Shown here in pieces: positions 8,263 to 21,308 of a stretch of DNA of 64,000 nt. The translations under genes and the position numbers were made by a program. Every line of letters starts with the position of its first letter. Position 1 is the first letter of the stretch. The DNA is taken from assembly GCA_902826115.1 (NCBI GenBank), contig CADEDO010000004.1, positions 1 to 64,000 of the forward strand, given 5' to 3'. The DNA is from an uncultured Nitrosomonas sp. Lineage in GTDB: Bacteria; Pseudomonadota; Gammaproteobacteria; Burkholderiales; Nitrosomonadaceae. The notes below the pieces were generated by a model that saw only the letters and a program-made list of their open reading frames with translations, was not told where the DNA came from and ran no database searches.

Positions 8263-9282
8263 ATGTTAAACGAACGTGCTCAAATATTATTAAAAACACT
8301 GGTTGAACGATATATCCACGAAGGGCATCCTGTCGGCTCACGTACCCTGTCAAAGTTCTCCGGACTGGATTTAAGCCCTGCCACCATCCGCAATGTCATG
8401 GCCGATCTGGAAGAAATGGGATTGGTTGCCAGTCCGCATACTTCAGCAGGCAGAATTCCAACGCCCCAGGGTTATCGTTTGTTTGTCGACACCTTGCTGG
8501 TGGTCAAGACGCTGGACAAAGTCGAATTGAATCATTTGGAAAACCAGTTACACCCTGACAATCCTTCGCGCCTAATCAACGTCGCTTCCCAAATGCTGTC
8601 AGAATTGACCCGCTTTGCCGGCGTGGTGATCACCCCAAAACGCAAAGGCGCGGTTTTCCGCTATATCGAGTTCATGGCACTATCCGAGAAACGGATCTTG
8701 CTGATCATCGTCACGCCTGAAGGGGATGTACAAAACCGCATCATCTTTACTGACAAAGTGTATAGTCAATCCGACCTGATTGAAGCGGGCAATTTTATCA
8801 ATCAGCACTATGCCGGTTGCACGCTGGACGAAATTCGCGGTCGCCTGGATACTGAATTAAGACAATTGCGCAGCGAAATGATCACCCTCATGAGTGCTGC
8901 CATCGAAGCCGGCGGCGATGCCATCAATGAAAGCAGCGAAGCCGTCGTTCTGGCCGGCGAGCGCAATCTTCTGCAAGTCGATGATCTATCGGACAATCTG
9001 ATGGGTCTGAAAAAATTATTCGAATTGTTCGAACGTAAAACCAAGTTATTGCAATTGCTCGAATTGAGCCGTCAGGCGCATGGCGTCAAGATTTTTATTG
9101 GCGGCGAATCGGATGTTGCCTCACTGGAAGAATTCAGCGTGGTGACCGCCCCTTATGCAATGGAAGGCGAAATCGTCGGTACCGTCGGGGTCATTGGTCC
9201 AAGACGCATGGCTTATGAACGCATCATTCCGATTGTCGAGATTACTGCAAAACTACTTTCCAGCGGTTTATCTCAGCATTAG
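8263..9282 (+). CDS. hrcA: heat-inducible transcription repressor HrcA
   Basis: 339 residues. HrcA represses class I heat-shock genes (groE, dnaK) by binding CIRCE. The N-terminal winged-helix domain begins [18 protein letters not shown] and includes [34 protein letters not shown] and the wing [16 protein letters not shown]. The central GAF-like part and the C-terminal [17 protein letters not shown] and [18 protein letters not shown] are standard. The chaperone genes it should control are not in this window. No CIRCE (TTAGCACTC-N9-GAGTGCTAA) is visible upstream, so autoregulation by that element is not supported. Confidence 0.96.
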   Translation: MLNERAQILLKTLVERYIHEGHPVGSRTLSKFSGLDLSPATIRNVMADLEEMGLVASPHTSAGRIPTPQGYRLFVDTLLVVKTLDKVELNHLENQLHPDNPSRLINVASQMLSELTRFAGVVITPKRKGAVFRYIEFMALSEKRILLIIVTPEGDVQNRIIFTDKVYSQSDLIEAGNFINQHYAGCTLDEIRGRLDTELRQLRSEMITLMSAAIEAGGDAINESSEAVVLAGERNLLQVDDLSDNLMGLKKLFELFERKTKLLQLLELSRQAHGVKIFIGGESDVASLEEFSVVTAPYAMEGEIVGTVGVIGPRRMAYERIIPIVEITAKLLSSGLSQH

Positions 9283-9369
9283 CACTGTCAAGCCGCACCA
9301 TTGCCGACAGGCTAATCATCAGTTATTTTACCAACCATCATTTTACTCAGCGATTACACTTTAAATCCT

Positions 9370-10455
9370 ATGATCACTAAACCTGTCTATCATCACGGTT
9401 CTCCCAATCGAACCGGTATATTGTTAATCAACTTAGGAACCCCTGAGGCGCCTACGGCACAGGCACTTCGCCCTTATCTCGAGGAATTTCTCAGCAATCC
9501 CCGTGTGATTGAAGTTCCCAGATTGATCTGGTGGCCGATTCTGCATGGCTTTATACTCCCTTTCAGGCCCAAGAAATCAGCTGAAAAATACGCGCAGGTG
9601 TGGATGCCGGAAGGCTCACCACTCAAAGTTCATACTGAACGGCAGACAAAATTATTGCAGGAAGCATTGCAAGCTCGACTGCCCCATCCACCCATTGTTG
9701 AATATGCCATGAACATTGGACAACCATCGGTTGCCACGGTGCTGGCAAAAATGCAGCAACAAGGCTGTGAGCGCATTCTGGTGATTCCTCTGTTTCCTCA
9801 GTATGCAGCCAGCAGTACCGCTGCTGCCATGGACAACGTGTTTGATGTATTAAAAACGATGCGCAATCAACCGTCCCTTCGCACGATCAAACAATATCAT
9901 GACCATCCGGGCTATATCGCCGCATTGGCACAAAATGTACGTGATTACTGGGATATGCATGGCCGTCCAGACAAGCTGGTTATCAGTTTTCACGGTACGC
10001 CGCGTGCCAGTCTGGACAAAGGTGATCCGTATCATTGCGCCTGCCAGAAAACCGGCAGGCTGCTCGCCGAAGCACTGGAGTTAAATTCCAGCCAATATTC
10101 GGTCTGTTTTCAATCGCGCTTTGGCAGAGCCGAGTGGCTCACACCCTACACTGCGCAAACATTGACGCAGTTGGGTAAAGATCAAACACGGCGTGTGGAT
10201 GTGGTTTGTCCCGGCTTTGTATCCGATTGTCTGGAAACGCTGGAAGAAATCGCCATGGAAGCGAAACACACCTTTATTCAGGCCGGCGGCAAGGAATTTC
10301 ATTACATCCCATGTCTGAATGAACATCGTGACTGGATACAGGCGCTGGCTGACATTACTTGCACGCACCTGCAAGGGTGGTTAGATGCCGATGCCACTGA
10401 AGAATCCTGTCAATTATCCAGAAAGCTGGCACTGGAACTGGGCGCCAAAGATTAA
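9370..10455 (+). CDS. hemH: ferrochelatase
   Basis: 361 residues. It inserts Fe(II) into protoporphyrin IX, the last step of haem synthesis. Seen are [12 protein letters not shown] at the N-terminus, [10 protein letters not shown], the catalytic His in [16 protein letters not shown] (about residue 208), [19 protein letters not shown], and [16 protein letters not shown] with the conserved acidic residues near 285-292. It lies 87 bases after hrcA on the same strand, a neighbourhood common in betaproteobacteria. A strong hairpin follows the stop codon. Confidence 0.96.
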   Translation: MITKPVYHHGSPNRTGILLINLGTPEAPTAQALRPYLEEFLSNPRVIEVPRLIWWPILHGFILPFRPKKSAEKYAQVWMPEGSPLKVHTERQTKLLQEALQARLPHPPIVEYAMNIGQPSVATVLAKMQQQGCERILVIPLFPQYAASSTAAAMDNVFDVLKTMRNQPSLRTIKQYHDHPGYIAALAQNVRDYWDMHGRPDKLVISFHGTPRASLDKGDPYHCACQKTGRLLAEALELNSSQYSVCFQSRFGRAEWLTPYTAQTLTQLGKDQTRRVDVVCPGFVSDCLETLEEIAMEAKHTFIQAGGKEFHYIPCLNEHRDWIQALADITCTHLQGWLDADATEESCQLSRKLALELGAKD

Positions 10456-10480
10456 GCATCAACTTCAGCACTGAAAATAA

Positions 10481-10519
10481 GCTCCGGCATAAACGCGAAT
10501 ACTAGTTTTATGCCGGAGC
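10481..10519 (-). terminator. terminator hairpin between hemH and the TM2-domain gene
   Basis: A 13-bp stem, GCTCCGGCATAAA pairing with TTTATGCCGGAGC, surrounds a 13-base loop between two convergent genes. On the minus strand it is followed by TTATTTT, which suits an intrinsic terminator for the TM2-domain gene. On the plus strand the T-run is weak, although the hairpin may still help end hemH transcription. Confidence 0.75.
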
Positions 10520-10543
10520 AATCAAGTTCTACCGATCTGGCGA

Positions 10544-10924
10544 TTAGCGGACGATTTCACGATAAATGGCTTGCATCACACCATTATTGTAATCCTGGAT
10601 CACGAGCTGCGCTTTGAACAATGCTTTTAGTTCCACTGCGCTGATGGCAATCAGAATCAGGATGCCCAGCCCTGTCAAGCCAGTAAATATACACAACACT
10701 CCCGCAACAAATATCAGCAGATTAATCGAACCGCGTATCCATTTTCCGAGATAAAAATGATGCAAGCCTGCGATAAATAGATAGTTAAGCGTCGCATAAG
10801 TATCCGGATCCTTGAGACTCTTTTCTGCCTGCTTGAAAAATGCCAGCCTTTTGTCATCAGGTAATTCACGTACCCACTGCCTGATTCGCTCTTCCTCTGC
10901 CTGAATGACCTCATCTGCTTTCAC
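10544..10924 (-). CDS. TM2-domain membrane protein
   Basis: 126 residues. A soluble, charged N-terminal half (MKADEVIQAEEERIRQWVRELP) is followed by YLFIAGLHHFYLGKWIRGSINLL, the signature of the TM2 domain (a short helix pair joined by a G-x-H-x-F-Y-L-G motif). A second hydrophobic stretch, GLTGLGILILIAISAV, follows. The C-terminus returns to the cytoplasm. The function of the family is unknown. The start is the first ATG of the frame, near the start of the DUF4177 gene's downstream region. Confidence 0.85.
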   Translation of the reverse strand: MKADEVIQAEEERIRQWVRELPDDKRLAFFKQAEKSLKDPDTYATLNYLFIAGLHHFYLGKWIRGSINLLIFVAGVLCIFTGLTGLGILILIAISAVELKALFKAQLVIQDYNNGVMQAIYREIVR

Positions 10925-11005
10925 TATCTTTTACCCTGTTGTAATCGCATCATTATTAAACAGCCTCCTTCATTGTCATCCGAATATGCGCACCGATCAG
11001 CCATA

Positions 11006-11218
11006 TCAGCGAGCCAACGTGATAATCACTGCTTCACGTTTCCAGAACAACATAAAGCGTTTTTGCTCAACAAACTGGAATACCAGATTCCAGCCGTCGG
11101 CGGCCTCCTTATTGAGCGTCACTTCCAGTTGTTTGATCGGGATGCCGGACGACCCCAGGAATATCGTCCCAAGCCCGCCTTCCACCACATGCAACACTTT
11201 ATATTCCTTGTAAGCCAT
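11006..11218 (-). CDS. DUF4177 family small protein
   Basis: 70 residues. The sequence MAYKEYKVLHVVEG, then LEVTLNKEAADGWNLVFQFVE, matches the short DUF4177 pattern: an opening YKV strand, then an L-N-x-x-x-x-x-G-W helix-strand. DUF4177 proteins are small, soluble and of unknown function. It lies 81 bases upstream of the TM2-domain gene on the same strand and may be co-transcribed with it. The 199 bases between it and the next gene on the plus strand contain nothing I can name. Confidence 0.75.
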   Translation of the reverse strand: MAYKEYKVLHVVEGGLGTIFLGSSGIPIKQLEVTLNKEAADGWNLVFQFVEQKRFMLFWKREAVIITLAR

Positions 11219-11417
11219 TATCCAAATTCCTTTAAATTGATCAGAGGTTAAAGTTATATTTTAGAATCCCACTCTTTGCAACTATTCGATTCGATAACCG
11301 CATGCTTAAAAATTTAAAGTCATCGCAGGATTAGGTTGAATGACCGCTTGCTCAAGACCGGTGTTTTATTGTTACTATTGACTCAGCACAGCTAATCAGC
11401 CACTCTAGTCAGGTTCA

Positions 11418-11537
11418 ATGAAGGTAAAAACCATGATCAGGAACCCATTCACCATCCCCGCTGCAGCCAAACTCGATGATGCCATCACTTTTCCGCAAGC
11501 ACGCCGCCCCCCAAACATAACCAGAGATCGTAGCTAA
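11418..11537 (+). CDS. possible 39-residue leader ORF coupled to the ABC1 kinase
   Basis: An ATG at 11418 (or the in-frame ATG at 11433) opens a short frame, MKVKTMIRNPFTIPAAAKLD and onward, ending in TAA at 11535-11537. The last A of that stop is the first base of the kinase ATG (TAATG), which is the usual geometry of translational coupling. The peptide is Pro/Arg-rich at its end and resembles nothing I recognise. It could be a coupling leader, a remnant of a lost upstream gene, or chance. Confidence 0.35.
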   Translation: MKVKTMIRNPFTIPAAAKLDDAITFPQARRPPNITRDRS

Positions 11538-13228
11538 TGCTCTGGCAAGCGATTAGTGCTGTGCATGACATGGGTCGCCTGCATGATATTGCGGCCGTAC
11601 TTATCCGTTATGGGTTCGGTGACCAAGTCCGTCGCATTGGTATGGCCAGCGCTTTAGAACGAGCGGGGCGTGTTCTGCACTGGCGCGCACCGGATGAACT
11701 GGCAAGACTGGAACCGCCGGCACGAGTGCGCCGGGCATTGGAAGAACTGGGACCGACCTTCGTCAAACTGGGGCAGATCCTTTCCACCCGGATTGACCTT
11801 TTCCCGCCCGAATGGATCGCCGAATTTGGCAAACTGCAAGATTCCGCGCCTTCGGTTCCATTTGACGCACTCCGCGCACAATTGGCAGAAGATCTGGGCG
11901 AACCTCCGGAGAAGGTGTTCACCGCATTGGAAACCACACCATTGGCGGCAGCTTCCCTTGCCCAAGTGCACCGAGCAAGACTCGCCAATGGCGATGAAGT
12001 TGTGCTCAAGGTGCGCCGCCCAGGCATTCGCAAGGTTGTCGAGGCAGATTTACGTCTGTTGGCCCACGTAGCCGAAATTGTCGAAGCGGAAGTTCCTGAG
12101 CTGCGTCGCTACCATCCGCAAGAGGTGATTCATCAGTTCACCGTTTCCCTGCGCCGCGAACTGGATTTCGCTGCCGAATGCCGTAACGCCGAGCGCATTG
12201 CCGCCAATTTTGCCGATCATGATGACATTGTCATCCCCCGCGTGCACTGGCAATGGGTTGGGGAGCGTCTCAACGTACAGGACTTTATCCGCGGCATTCC
12301 CGGCCGCGACCTGGCAGCTACGGATGCAGCCGGACTAGATCGTAAACTGCTGGCTCAACGGGGAGCGGAAGCAGTGCTCAAGATGATGCTCGAGGACGGT
12401 TTCTTTCATGCCGACCCCCACCCTGGCAATGTCTTTTACTTGCCGGGCAATCGCATTGCCTTCATCGATTTTGGTATGGTTGGCCGACTCTCTGAGGAAC
12501 GGCGCTATCAGCTAGCCGTGCTGCTGCACGGCCTGGTGAATCATGACGCAGAAGCAGTCGTCGAAGTGTTGTTGGATTGGAAAGAAGAATCGGAATTTAG
12601 CGGCGAAGCGAAATTGGATCAATTAAAAGACGAGATTGATGCCTTCGTCGACCATTATCGCGGTGTACCCTTAAAGCAACTGGATCTTGCTGTTTTGCTG
12701 TCAGATCTGGTTACCGCCTTACGAGAACACGATCTCACTCTACCATCCGACCTGACGCTGTTAACCAAGGCTTTCATTACGCTGGAAGGCATGGGGAGGC
12801 AACTTGACCCTGATTTTGACGTAGCCAGCAGTACCGCACCATTCCTTGAGCGAGTCATGCTGGCTCACTATACCCCCGACAACATTGTTCGACGTGGCCT
12901 GCACACACTCAGTGATGCAGCCTCTCTCCTGACCGGATTACCCCAAGACCTGCGCCAACTGTTACGCGCAGCACGGCGAGGCAGACTGCATATACAAGTC
13001 GAAGTGCTGCCGCTCAAGCAGTTCGGTCAGCAAGTCGACCGCGCCGCCAGTCGGCTGGCGCTGGCCATCGTCACCGCCGCCCTGATCATCGGTTCCGCCA
13101 TCGTTATCGACGTGAAAGGCGAATTCAGTCTGCATGGCTTGTCCTCGCTCGTACTGCTTGGATTGCTAGGCGCTGGCTTCGGCGGTCTTTGGTTGTTGAT
13201 ATCCATTCTGCGCAGCGGAGGGAAGTAA
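11537..13228 (+). CDS. ABC1/UbiB-family atypical kinase
   Basis: 563 residues. This family comprises atypical protein-kinase-like ATPases that support ubiquinone synthesis. Diagnostic parts: the KxGQ motif as FVKLGQILSTR (residues 77-80 are KLGQ), the Ala-rich loop AAASLAQVHRA near 137-147, VVLKVRRPG with the nucleotide-binding Lys near 158, catalytic-loop-like FHADPHPGNVF near 292, IAFIDFGMVGRL near 310, and two hydrophobic segments at about 505-560 that anchor it in the membrane. Domain order and length agree with UbiB. It is not in the ubiE-ubiJ-ubiB cluster, so it may be an extra paralogue; I therefore leave the symbol blank. It appears more GC-rich than its neighbours, especially at third codon positions, which could reflect transfer. 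The start overlaps a short upstream ORF. Confidence 0.88.
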   Translation: MLWQAISAVHDMGRLHDIAAVLIRYGFGDQVRRIGMASALERAGRVLHWRAPDELARLEPPARVRRALEELGPTFVKLGQILSTRIDLFPPEWIAEFGKLQDSAPSVPFDALRAQLAEDLGEPPEKVFTALETTPLAAASLAQVHRARLANGDEVVLKVRRPGIRKVVEADLRLLAHVAEIVEAEVPELRRYHPQEVIHQFTVSLRRELDFAAECRNAERIAANFADHDDIVIPRVHWQWVGERLNVQDFIRGIPGRDLAATDAAGLDRKLLAQRGAEAVLKMMLEDGFFHADPHPGNVFYLPGNRIAFIDFGMVGRLSEERRYQLAVLLHGLVNHDAEAVVEVLLDWKEESEFSGEAKLDQLKDEIDAFVDHYRGVPLKQLDLAVLLSDLVTALREHDLTLPSDLTLLTKAFITLEGMGRQLDPDFDVASSTAPFLERVMLAHYTPDNIVRRGLHTLSDAASLLTGLPQDLRQLLRAARRGRLHIQVEVLPLKQFGQQVDRAASRLALAIVTAALIIGSAIVIDVKGEFSLHGLSSLVLLGLLGAGFGGLWLLISILRSGGK

Positions 13229-13272
13229 TACAGAGATTGCGAACCGGTTAGAATGCGATTAAATTCTGCCAA

Positions 13273-13634
13273 TTATTTTTTGTGCGGGTCCCGGTGTGTT
13301 TCTGTTTCCTCAATAATTTGCGCATCTTCGATAATGATAGTGCGATCCGTTTCCGAATGCCGGTTGGCATTATCGTGTGATTGCATCGTATTTTGGAAAT
13401 TTCTGCGCAGCCACCAGAAGCGGATTCCAATCACCACCACAGCCACCGCGAGCAAGGCCAAAAACGCGGCAAAAAAGAAAACACCAATCATTGCCAGAGC
13501 TGCCACCACCGGAATGAGTATTGCATAGGTAATCCAGCGATTCACCGGAGAAACGGGTACACGCTCATATTCACCGGATTCGTTTTGGCGGTACCCGGAC
13601 ATTTTACTGATAATAATTCTTCTCTCTTCATCAT

Positions 13635-13638
<4 letters not shown>
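13273..13638 (-). CDS. small membrane protein of unknown function downstream of pepP
   Basis: 121 residues. A charged N-terminus (MNDEERRIIISKMSGYRQ) is followed by two hydrophobic segments, WITYAILIPVVAALAMIGVF and ALLAVAVVVIGIRF. The polar C-terminal tail is rich in Asn, His, Asp and Glu and ends HRDPHKK. I do not recognise a named domain. Its start overlaps the pepP stop by four bases (ATGA type), so it is the last gene of an amgK-murU-pepP operon. Confidence 0.75.
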
Positions 13639-16685
<3,047 letters not shown>

Positions 16686-16902
16686 TCATCTATCCAGGGA
16701 ATTAACCGTTATTTAAACAACAAAATCATCAAGAGTATTCATTGATTGAGGCAGGCATGGCAGAATAGGCCGCCTATCCTTGACACTGGAACCCTTCTCA
16801 ATAACAGTGGATAATCAGGTTTTTTAAAGAGAGGTCGATTTTATCACGTAGCCGTCATGATCAGCTGCTCAAGTAATCAGTCAATCAACCAGGAGAACAA
16901 CG

Positions 16903-17211
16903 ATGCTTAATAAAAATGTAATCGACGAAATCAATGCCAAAGTCAGCGAGGTCCTTCAAAACAGTCCGGCCAAAGACATCGAAAAAAATGTTCGGGTATT
17001 GTTGTCGGGCGCATTCTCGCGGCTGGATTTAGTCACCCGTGATGAATTTGATATACAGCAAGAAGTTTTACAGCGCACGCGTGAAAAACTAATGATCCTC
17101 GAAGGCAAAGTATCCGAACTGGAAGCACGCTTAAAACTGACACATGACAACGCCGCATCCCCTAATCCCGCATTTGACAAGCGCGACGATGAGGACATGC
17201 ACGAAAAATAA
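16903..17211 (+). CDS. ubiK: ubiquinone biosynthesis accessory factor UbiK
   Basis: 102 residues of the BMFP/YqiC family. UbiK binds UbiJ and supports late aerobic ubiquinone synthesis; older literature describes the family as trimerising, membrane-active proteins. MLNKNVIDEINAKVSEVL and NVRVLLSGAFSRLDLVTRDEFDIQQEVLQRTR are typical, ending in a coiled coil (KLMILEGKVSELEARL). An AGGAGA ribosome binding site precedes the ATG. The next gene, yifB, follows by 79 bases on the same strand, the usual betaproteobacterial order. Confidence 0.92.
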   Translation: MLNKNVIDEINAKVSEVLQNSPAKDIEKNVRVLLSGAFSRLDLVTRDEFDIQQEVLQRTREKLMILEGKVSELEARLKLTHDNAASPNPAFDKRDDEDMHEK

Positions 17212-17290
17212 GTCAATTTTCACCATTCACTTGTCATTCCTGCGTTAGTTTCCGCCCGCATCAGCAGATCCCGAATGGCTATTTGCTCAA

Positions 17291-18790
17291 ATGTCTCTCG
17301 CCGTCCTGTATAGCCGGGCACTCGCAGGTATGCAAGCACCGTTGGTGACGGTGGAGACGCATATCGCCAACGGCCTTCCAAGTTTCAACATCGTAGGACT
17401 CGCTGATACTGAAGTCAAAGAAAGCAAAGATCGCGTCAGAGCGGCTTTGCAAAATGCACAATTCAAAATTCCCGCCCAGCGTATCACTATCAATCTAGCG
17501 CCTGCCGATCTACCCAAGGAAAGCGGGCGCTTTGATTTACCCATTGCACTGGGCATTCTGGCTGCAACCGGGCAAATTCCCAAAGACAAGCTGGATCAAT
17601 ATGAATGGGCAGGCGAGCTGGCCTTAACCGGAGAATTGCGTCCGATTCATGGCGCACTGGCGATGACTTACCACGCATCACAGTCGGGCCGCAGTTTTAT
17701 ATTGCCGCAGCAAAATGCCGCCGAAGCTGCATTGGTCAAAAAAGCCACTATTTATGCGGCCAAATCACTATTACAGATATGCGCGCATCTGAGCGGACAT
17801 GAACCGTTGCCGATCTATCATAACGACCCTGAGGCTCCGACTGAAAACTATCCGGATCTTGACGAAGTCAAAGGCCAGGCGCATGCAAAACGCGCACTGG
17901 AAATTGCTGCTGCCGGTGGACATAGTATTCTGATGATCGGTCCTCCCGGCACTGGAAAATCCATGCTGGCAGCACGCTTTCCCGGCATTCTGCCGCCCAT
18001 GACTGAAGTGGAGGCACTCGAATCCGCAGCCATACAATCGCTTAGTAACGGCAGCTTCAATATCGACCACTGGAAACGACGCCCTTTCCGCACCCCTCAT
18101 CACACCGCTTCCGGCATCGCGCTGGTGGGTGGCGGCAGCAATCCCCGTCCGGGTGAAATTTCCTTGGCCATGCACGGCGTATTATTCTTGGATGAACTGG
18201 CGGAGTTTGATCGCAAAGTACTGGAAGTGCTGCGCGAACCGCTGGAATCCGGAAAAATCACCATTTCCCGCGCAGCACGCCAAGCTGAATTCCCAGCACA
18301 ATTCCAATTGGTAGCAGCCATGAATCCCTGCCCCTGCGGCTACTTGGGCCACCCGTCCGGCAAATGTCATTGCACGCCTGATCAAATCGCCCGCTATCGT
18401 GGACGAATTTCCGGCCCGTTACTCGACCGCATCGACCTGCAAATCGAAGTTCCGGCAATACCGCAAGAAGAGCTCATGCGCCACAATGTAATCGGTGAGA
18501 AAAGCAGCGTCATCCGGGCACGCGTGACAGAATCGCACCAACGGCAACTTAATCGACAGGGAAAAACCAATAGCCAATTGAGCGTTAAAGAAATCGACCA
18601 ACATTGCGCTCTAGATACCGCTAGCGAGAACCTGTTGAAACAGGCCATCAGCCGTTTGAATTTATCTGCACGCGCGTATCATCGCATCCTGAAAGTCGCT
18701 CGAACCATTGCGGATTTAGCAGGTATCGAGAAAATCAACAATCAACACATTGCCGAAGCGATTCAGTATCGCAGATTGGACAAGGGCTAG
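17291..18790 (+). CDS. comM: YifB/ComM family Mg-chelatase-like AAA+ ATPase
   Basis: 499 residues. ComM is a hexameric branch-migration helicase used in natural transformation; YifB is its common name in non-competent species. The N-terminal ChlI domain (MSLAVLYSRALAGMQAPLV, LPSFNIVGLADTEVKESKDRV) leads into the AAA+ core with Walker A MIGPPGTGKSMLA near 214, VLFLDELAEF as Walker B, and a metal-site-like PCPCGYLGHPSGKCHC insert. The C-terminal domain is SARAYHRILKVARTIADL. All parts are present and the length is normal. The following MFS gene starts nine bases after the stop. Confidence 0.95.
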   Translation: MSLAVLYSRALAGMQAPLVTVETHIANGLPSFNIVGLADTEVKESKDRVRAALQNAQFKIPAQRITINLAPADLPKESGRFDLPIALGILAATGQIPKDKLDQYEWAGELALTGELRPIHGALAMTYHASQSGRSFILPQQNAAEAALVKKATIYAAKSLLQICAHLSGHEPLPIYHNDPEAPTENYPDLDEVKGQAHAKRALEIAAAGGHSILMIGPPGTGKSMLAARFPGILPPMTEVEALESAAIQSLSNGSFNIDHWKRRPFRTPHHTASGIALVGGGSNPRPGEISLAMHGVLFLDELAEFDRKVLEVLREPLESGKITISRAARQAEFPAQFQLVAAMNPCPCGYLGHPSGKCHCTPDQIARYRGRISGPLLDRIDLQIEVPAIPQEELMRHNVIGEKSSVIRARVTESHQRQLNRQGKTNSQLSVKEIDQHCALDTASENLLKQAISRLNLSARAYHRILKVARTIADLAGIEKINNQHIAEAIQYRRLDKG

Positions 18791-18799
18791 ACTATTTAA

Positions 18800-20050
18800 A
18801 TGACTGTGGATAATTTGAAACTATTAGGCATGCCAGCAGAAAAAGCCAGATGGATATTGGTTGTGATCGGACTGTTGATCAATGTCTGTGTCGGATCCAT
18901 TTATGCATTCAGCGTTTTCAGAAAACCTCTGGAGACATTGTGGGGAATAACTTCGAGCCAAAGCGGTTATCCATTTATGGTTTTCCTTGCGGTATTTGCG
19001 ATTGCCATGCCATTTGCAGGCAGCTTAATGGCAAGGTGGGGCCCAAAAAAGACGGCTATGCTTGGAGGCTGGTTGGTAGGAACAGGATGGATCTTGGCCA
19101 GCTTTTCTCCGAATATTAGTATCCTAACCATTTTATACGGCGCAATAGGTGGCGCTGGCGTCGGGATAGTTTACGGTTGTCCGATTACAGTGGTAGCAAA
19201 ATGGTTCCCGCATAAAAGTGGTCTGGCTATTGGTTTAACGGTTATGGGTTTTGGCATATCCGCATTGTTAATCGCTCCACTCATAAAAACCATGATAGAT
19301 AATCCGAGTATTGGAATACTGAATACATTTCTTTACTTAGGAATAGCCTTTATGGTGGTAATCATGCTTTTAGCCCAATTATTAAGCTTCCCACCTGCCG
19401 GATGGACGCCTGCAGAAATAAAAACAGCTTTTGCTGCAACTTCTGCAGAATCAACTCCCGACTTGAGCAGACAAGCAATGCTAAAGACCCGCAATTTCTA
19501 TGCTCTGTGGGTTATTTACACTATCGGATGTTTGGCGGGATTAATGGCTATTGGAATAGCATCCCCTGTGGGTACAGAAGTGGCCAAATTGGATACGACA
19601 ATAGCCGCGCTTGCTGTTTCATTGTTTGCTGTATTTAACGGTTTGGGTCGACCAATTTTTGGAGCGCTTACTGATAAGGTGGGTCCAAAGCATGCAGCAA
19701 TCGTTTCGTTTACCATGATACTGGGAGCATCTCTACTGATTTTCTTTCTAGGACAAGGCAACGCAACGGTGTACTTATTTGCATTCTGCGTTTTATGGAT
19801 GTGCCTGGGTGGATGGCTTGCAATTGCACCGACCGCAACCGGAATTCTTTTTGGAAAGAAACATTATGCGCAGAATTATGGAGTAGTGTTTACTGCCTAT
19901 GGTGCAGGTGCGATCCTAGGCACACTGCTATCCGGTAATATCAAGGATATCACCGGAAGCTATTTGGGTGCATTTCCAATCGTTGCGGGCCTAGCAATTC
20001 TCGGAATAGTGATTACTGTTTTTGGATTTAAACCGGTAAACAATAAATAA
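18800..20050 (+). CDS. MFS transporter, oxalate/formate antiporter (OFA) family
   Basis: 416 residues with about 12 hydrophobic segments. GLLINVCVGSIYAFSVFRKPLE is the conserved first helix of OFA-family carriers. It is followed by FAGSLMARWGPKKTAMLGG and GGAGVGIVYGCPITVVAKWFPHKSGLAIGLTVMGFG, with a second repeat containing GRPIFGALTDKVGPK. OFA members exchange small carboxylates such as oxalate/formate; the substrate here cannot be read. It starts nine bases after yifB, but its AT-rich, A-rich codon use looks different from that gene, so it may be a later arrival. An IS1595-type element lies downstream. Confidence 0.85.
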   Translation: MTVDNLKLLGMPAEKARWILVVIGLLINVCVGSIYAFSVFRKPLETLWGITSSQSGYPFMVFLAVFAIAMPFAGSLMARWGPKKTAMLGGWLVGTGWILASFSPNISILTILYGAIGGAGVGIVYGCPITVVAKWFPHKSGLAIGLTVMGFGISALLIAPLIKTMIDNPSIGILNTFLYLGIAFMVVIMLLAQLLSFPPAGWTPAEIKTAFAATSAESTPDLSRQAMLKTRNFYALWVIYTIGCLAGLMAIGIASPVGTEVAKLDTTIAALAVSLFAVFNGLGRPIFGALTDKVGPKHAAIVSFTMILGASLLIFFLGQGNATVYLFAFCVLWMCLGGWLAIAPTATGILFGKKHYAQNYGVVFTAYGAGAILGTLLSGNIKDITGSYLGAFPIVAGLAILGIVITVFGFKPVNNK

Positions 20051-20442
20051 TCCGGCTAAAAAGATTAAAACCATCATAGGTTCGCCTTCATTTGGCATCA
20101 GATCCAAATTTAATTCGTCAATTGTGCTTCTTATTGACGATAAATGCAGATCTCATGCGCTCATCATCTTTCATTCCAGCCAAAAATCTTGATTTAAGAA
20201 TTCAAACTCGAAATTGACATTTTCTATTTTTTTCAATGATCTACATTAGATACTTCCTGCTAATGTCAGACCTGTTTGCTGTTATTCTTTTATTCATTAT
20301 GTAAGTTTTCCTACAGAAAATTTAAACCAATTCAATTAATCTACCTAATTCCTATGTTAATAGCATGGAATAAGATCCATACAGATTTATAATTTGTTTT
20401 CTGGGAAACCAGACACTTTTTACAGTGCTCTAATCGACTATT
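20051..20442. other. AT-rich intergenic stretch before the IS1595-type transposase
   Basis: This 392-base region has no convincing gene, strong hairpin or named element. It must contain one end of the IS element, but I could not match it to an inverted partner beyond 21123, so the element boundaries remain open. Confidence 0.5.
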
Positions 20443-21123
20443 ATGATAGTTAAAAACCGATACTATTATCGCTCCAGGATCAAAGAAGTGAAATTCAGGC
20501 AGATTATTCGCTATTTTGCATTGGATTACACTGCCACTACGACTGCCCAACTGGTTCAGATGTCGATTCGATCCGTCAACTCCATCTATCTCAAAGTCCG
20601 GCAACGGATTGCTCAGTTCTGTGAGCAGGAATCGCCTTTAAAAGAAACCACCGTAGTCGATCAATCGTTTCCTGAGGCATTACGAACTCGTGATATAAAA
20701 ATTCGTGACAATTACGGCAAAACTATCGTTTTTGGAATACTAAAACAGCGCAACAAAGTCTTTACAGAACTGGTTCCGGTCTGCTCAAAAACAACGCTAC
20801 AAGCCGTTATTCACGGGCTCATAGCCCCCGATACCGTGATTCATTCGGAAGGATGGCGTGGTTATGATGGATTGATTGATGTTGGATTCGGCAAGCATTT
20901 TCTGATCCAGCATGGCAATAATCAATTAGCTGATGAAGAATCTCAAAGTGACAACAATATTGAATCATTCTGGCGCTTTGCCAAGCGCCGCTTGACTAAA
21001 TTCAATGGCGTACCCGAACACACCTTTTATTTGCACCTCAAAGAAACCGAATTTCGTTTTAACCATCGGCGTGGCAATCTTTACTACGCCATCCTCAAGA
21101 TCCTACGATTAAATCCACTTTAA
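20443..21123 (+). CDS. IS1595-family (IS1016-like) transposase
   Basis: 226 residues. The protein reads as an ISXO2-like DDE transposase: a helical N-terminal DNA-binding part (FRQIIRYFALDYTATTTAQLVQMS), then VVDQSF, RDNYGKTIVFGILKQR, the second acidic strand VIHSEGWRGYDGLIDVGF, and the conserved ending DNNIESFWRFAKRRLTKFNGVPEHTFYLHLKETEFRFNHR. The frame appears complete, so the element may be intact. The classical zinc-ribbon of larger IS1595 members is absent, as in the short IS1016 type. Terminal inverted repeats were not identified. Confidence 0.88.
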   Translation: MIVKNRYYYRSRIKEVKFRQIIRYFALDYTATTTAQLVQMSIRSVNSIYLKVRQRIAQFCEQESPLKETTVVDQSFPEALRTRDIKIRDNYGKTIVFGILKQRNKVFTELVPVCSKTTLQAVIHGLIAPDTVIHSEGWRGYDGLIDVGFGKHFLIQHGNNQLADEESQSDNNIESFWRFAKRRLTKFNGVPEHTFYLHLKETEFRFNHRRGNLYYAILKILRLNPL

Positions 21124-21308
21124 GTTTGGATAAATGGATTCATAGCAGCCTGAATCCAATAGTCGCAGCGCAGTAACAGAACGATGACTGGCATAGATGA
21201 TTATCCAATCACCTTTCCAATCCGACTTATTCATTTAACAAAGAATCTATAATGAATTGGCACCATCACCGCTGCGGGCTACGTGCTCACGTCGCAGGAC
21301 ATTTTTAA

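Noticed and set aside
17771..18175. 134-codon minus-strand frame inside yifB/comM
   Set aside because: Antisense shadow of a well-conserved ATPase core.
20051..21308. terminal inverted repeats of the IS1595-type element
   Set aside because: I compared the flanks by eye and found only weak matches such as GATCCAT/GAATCCAT; they are not enough to set boundaries.
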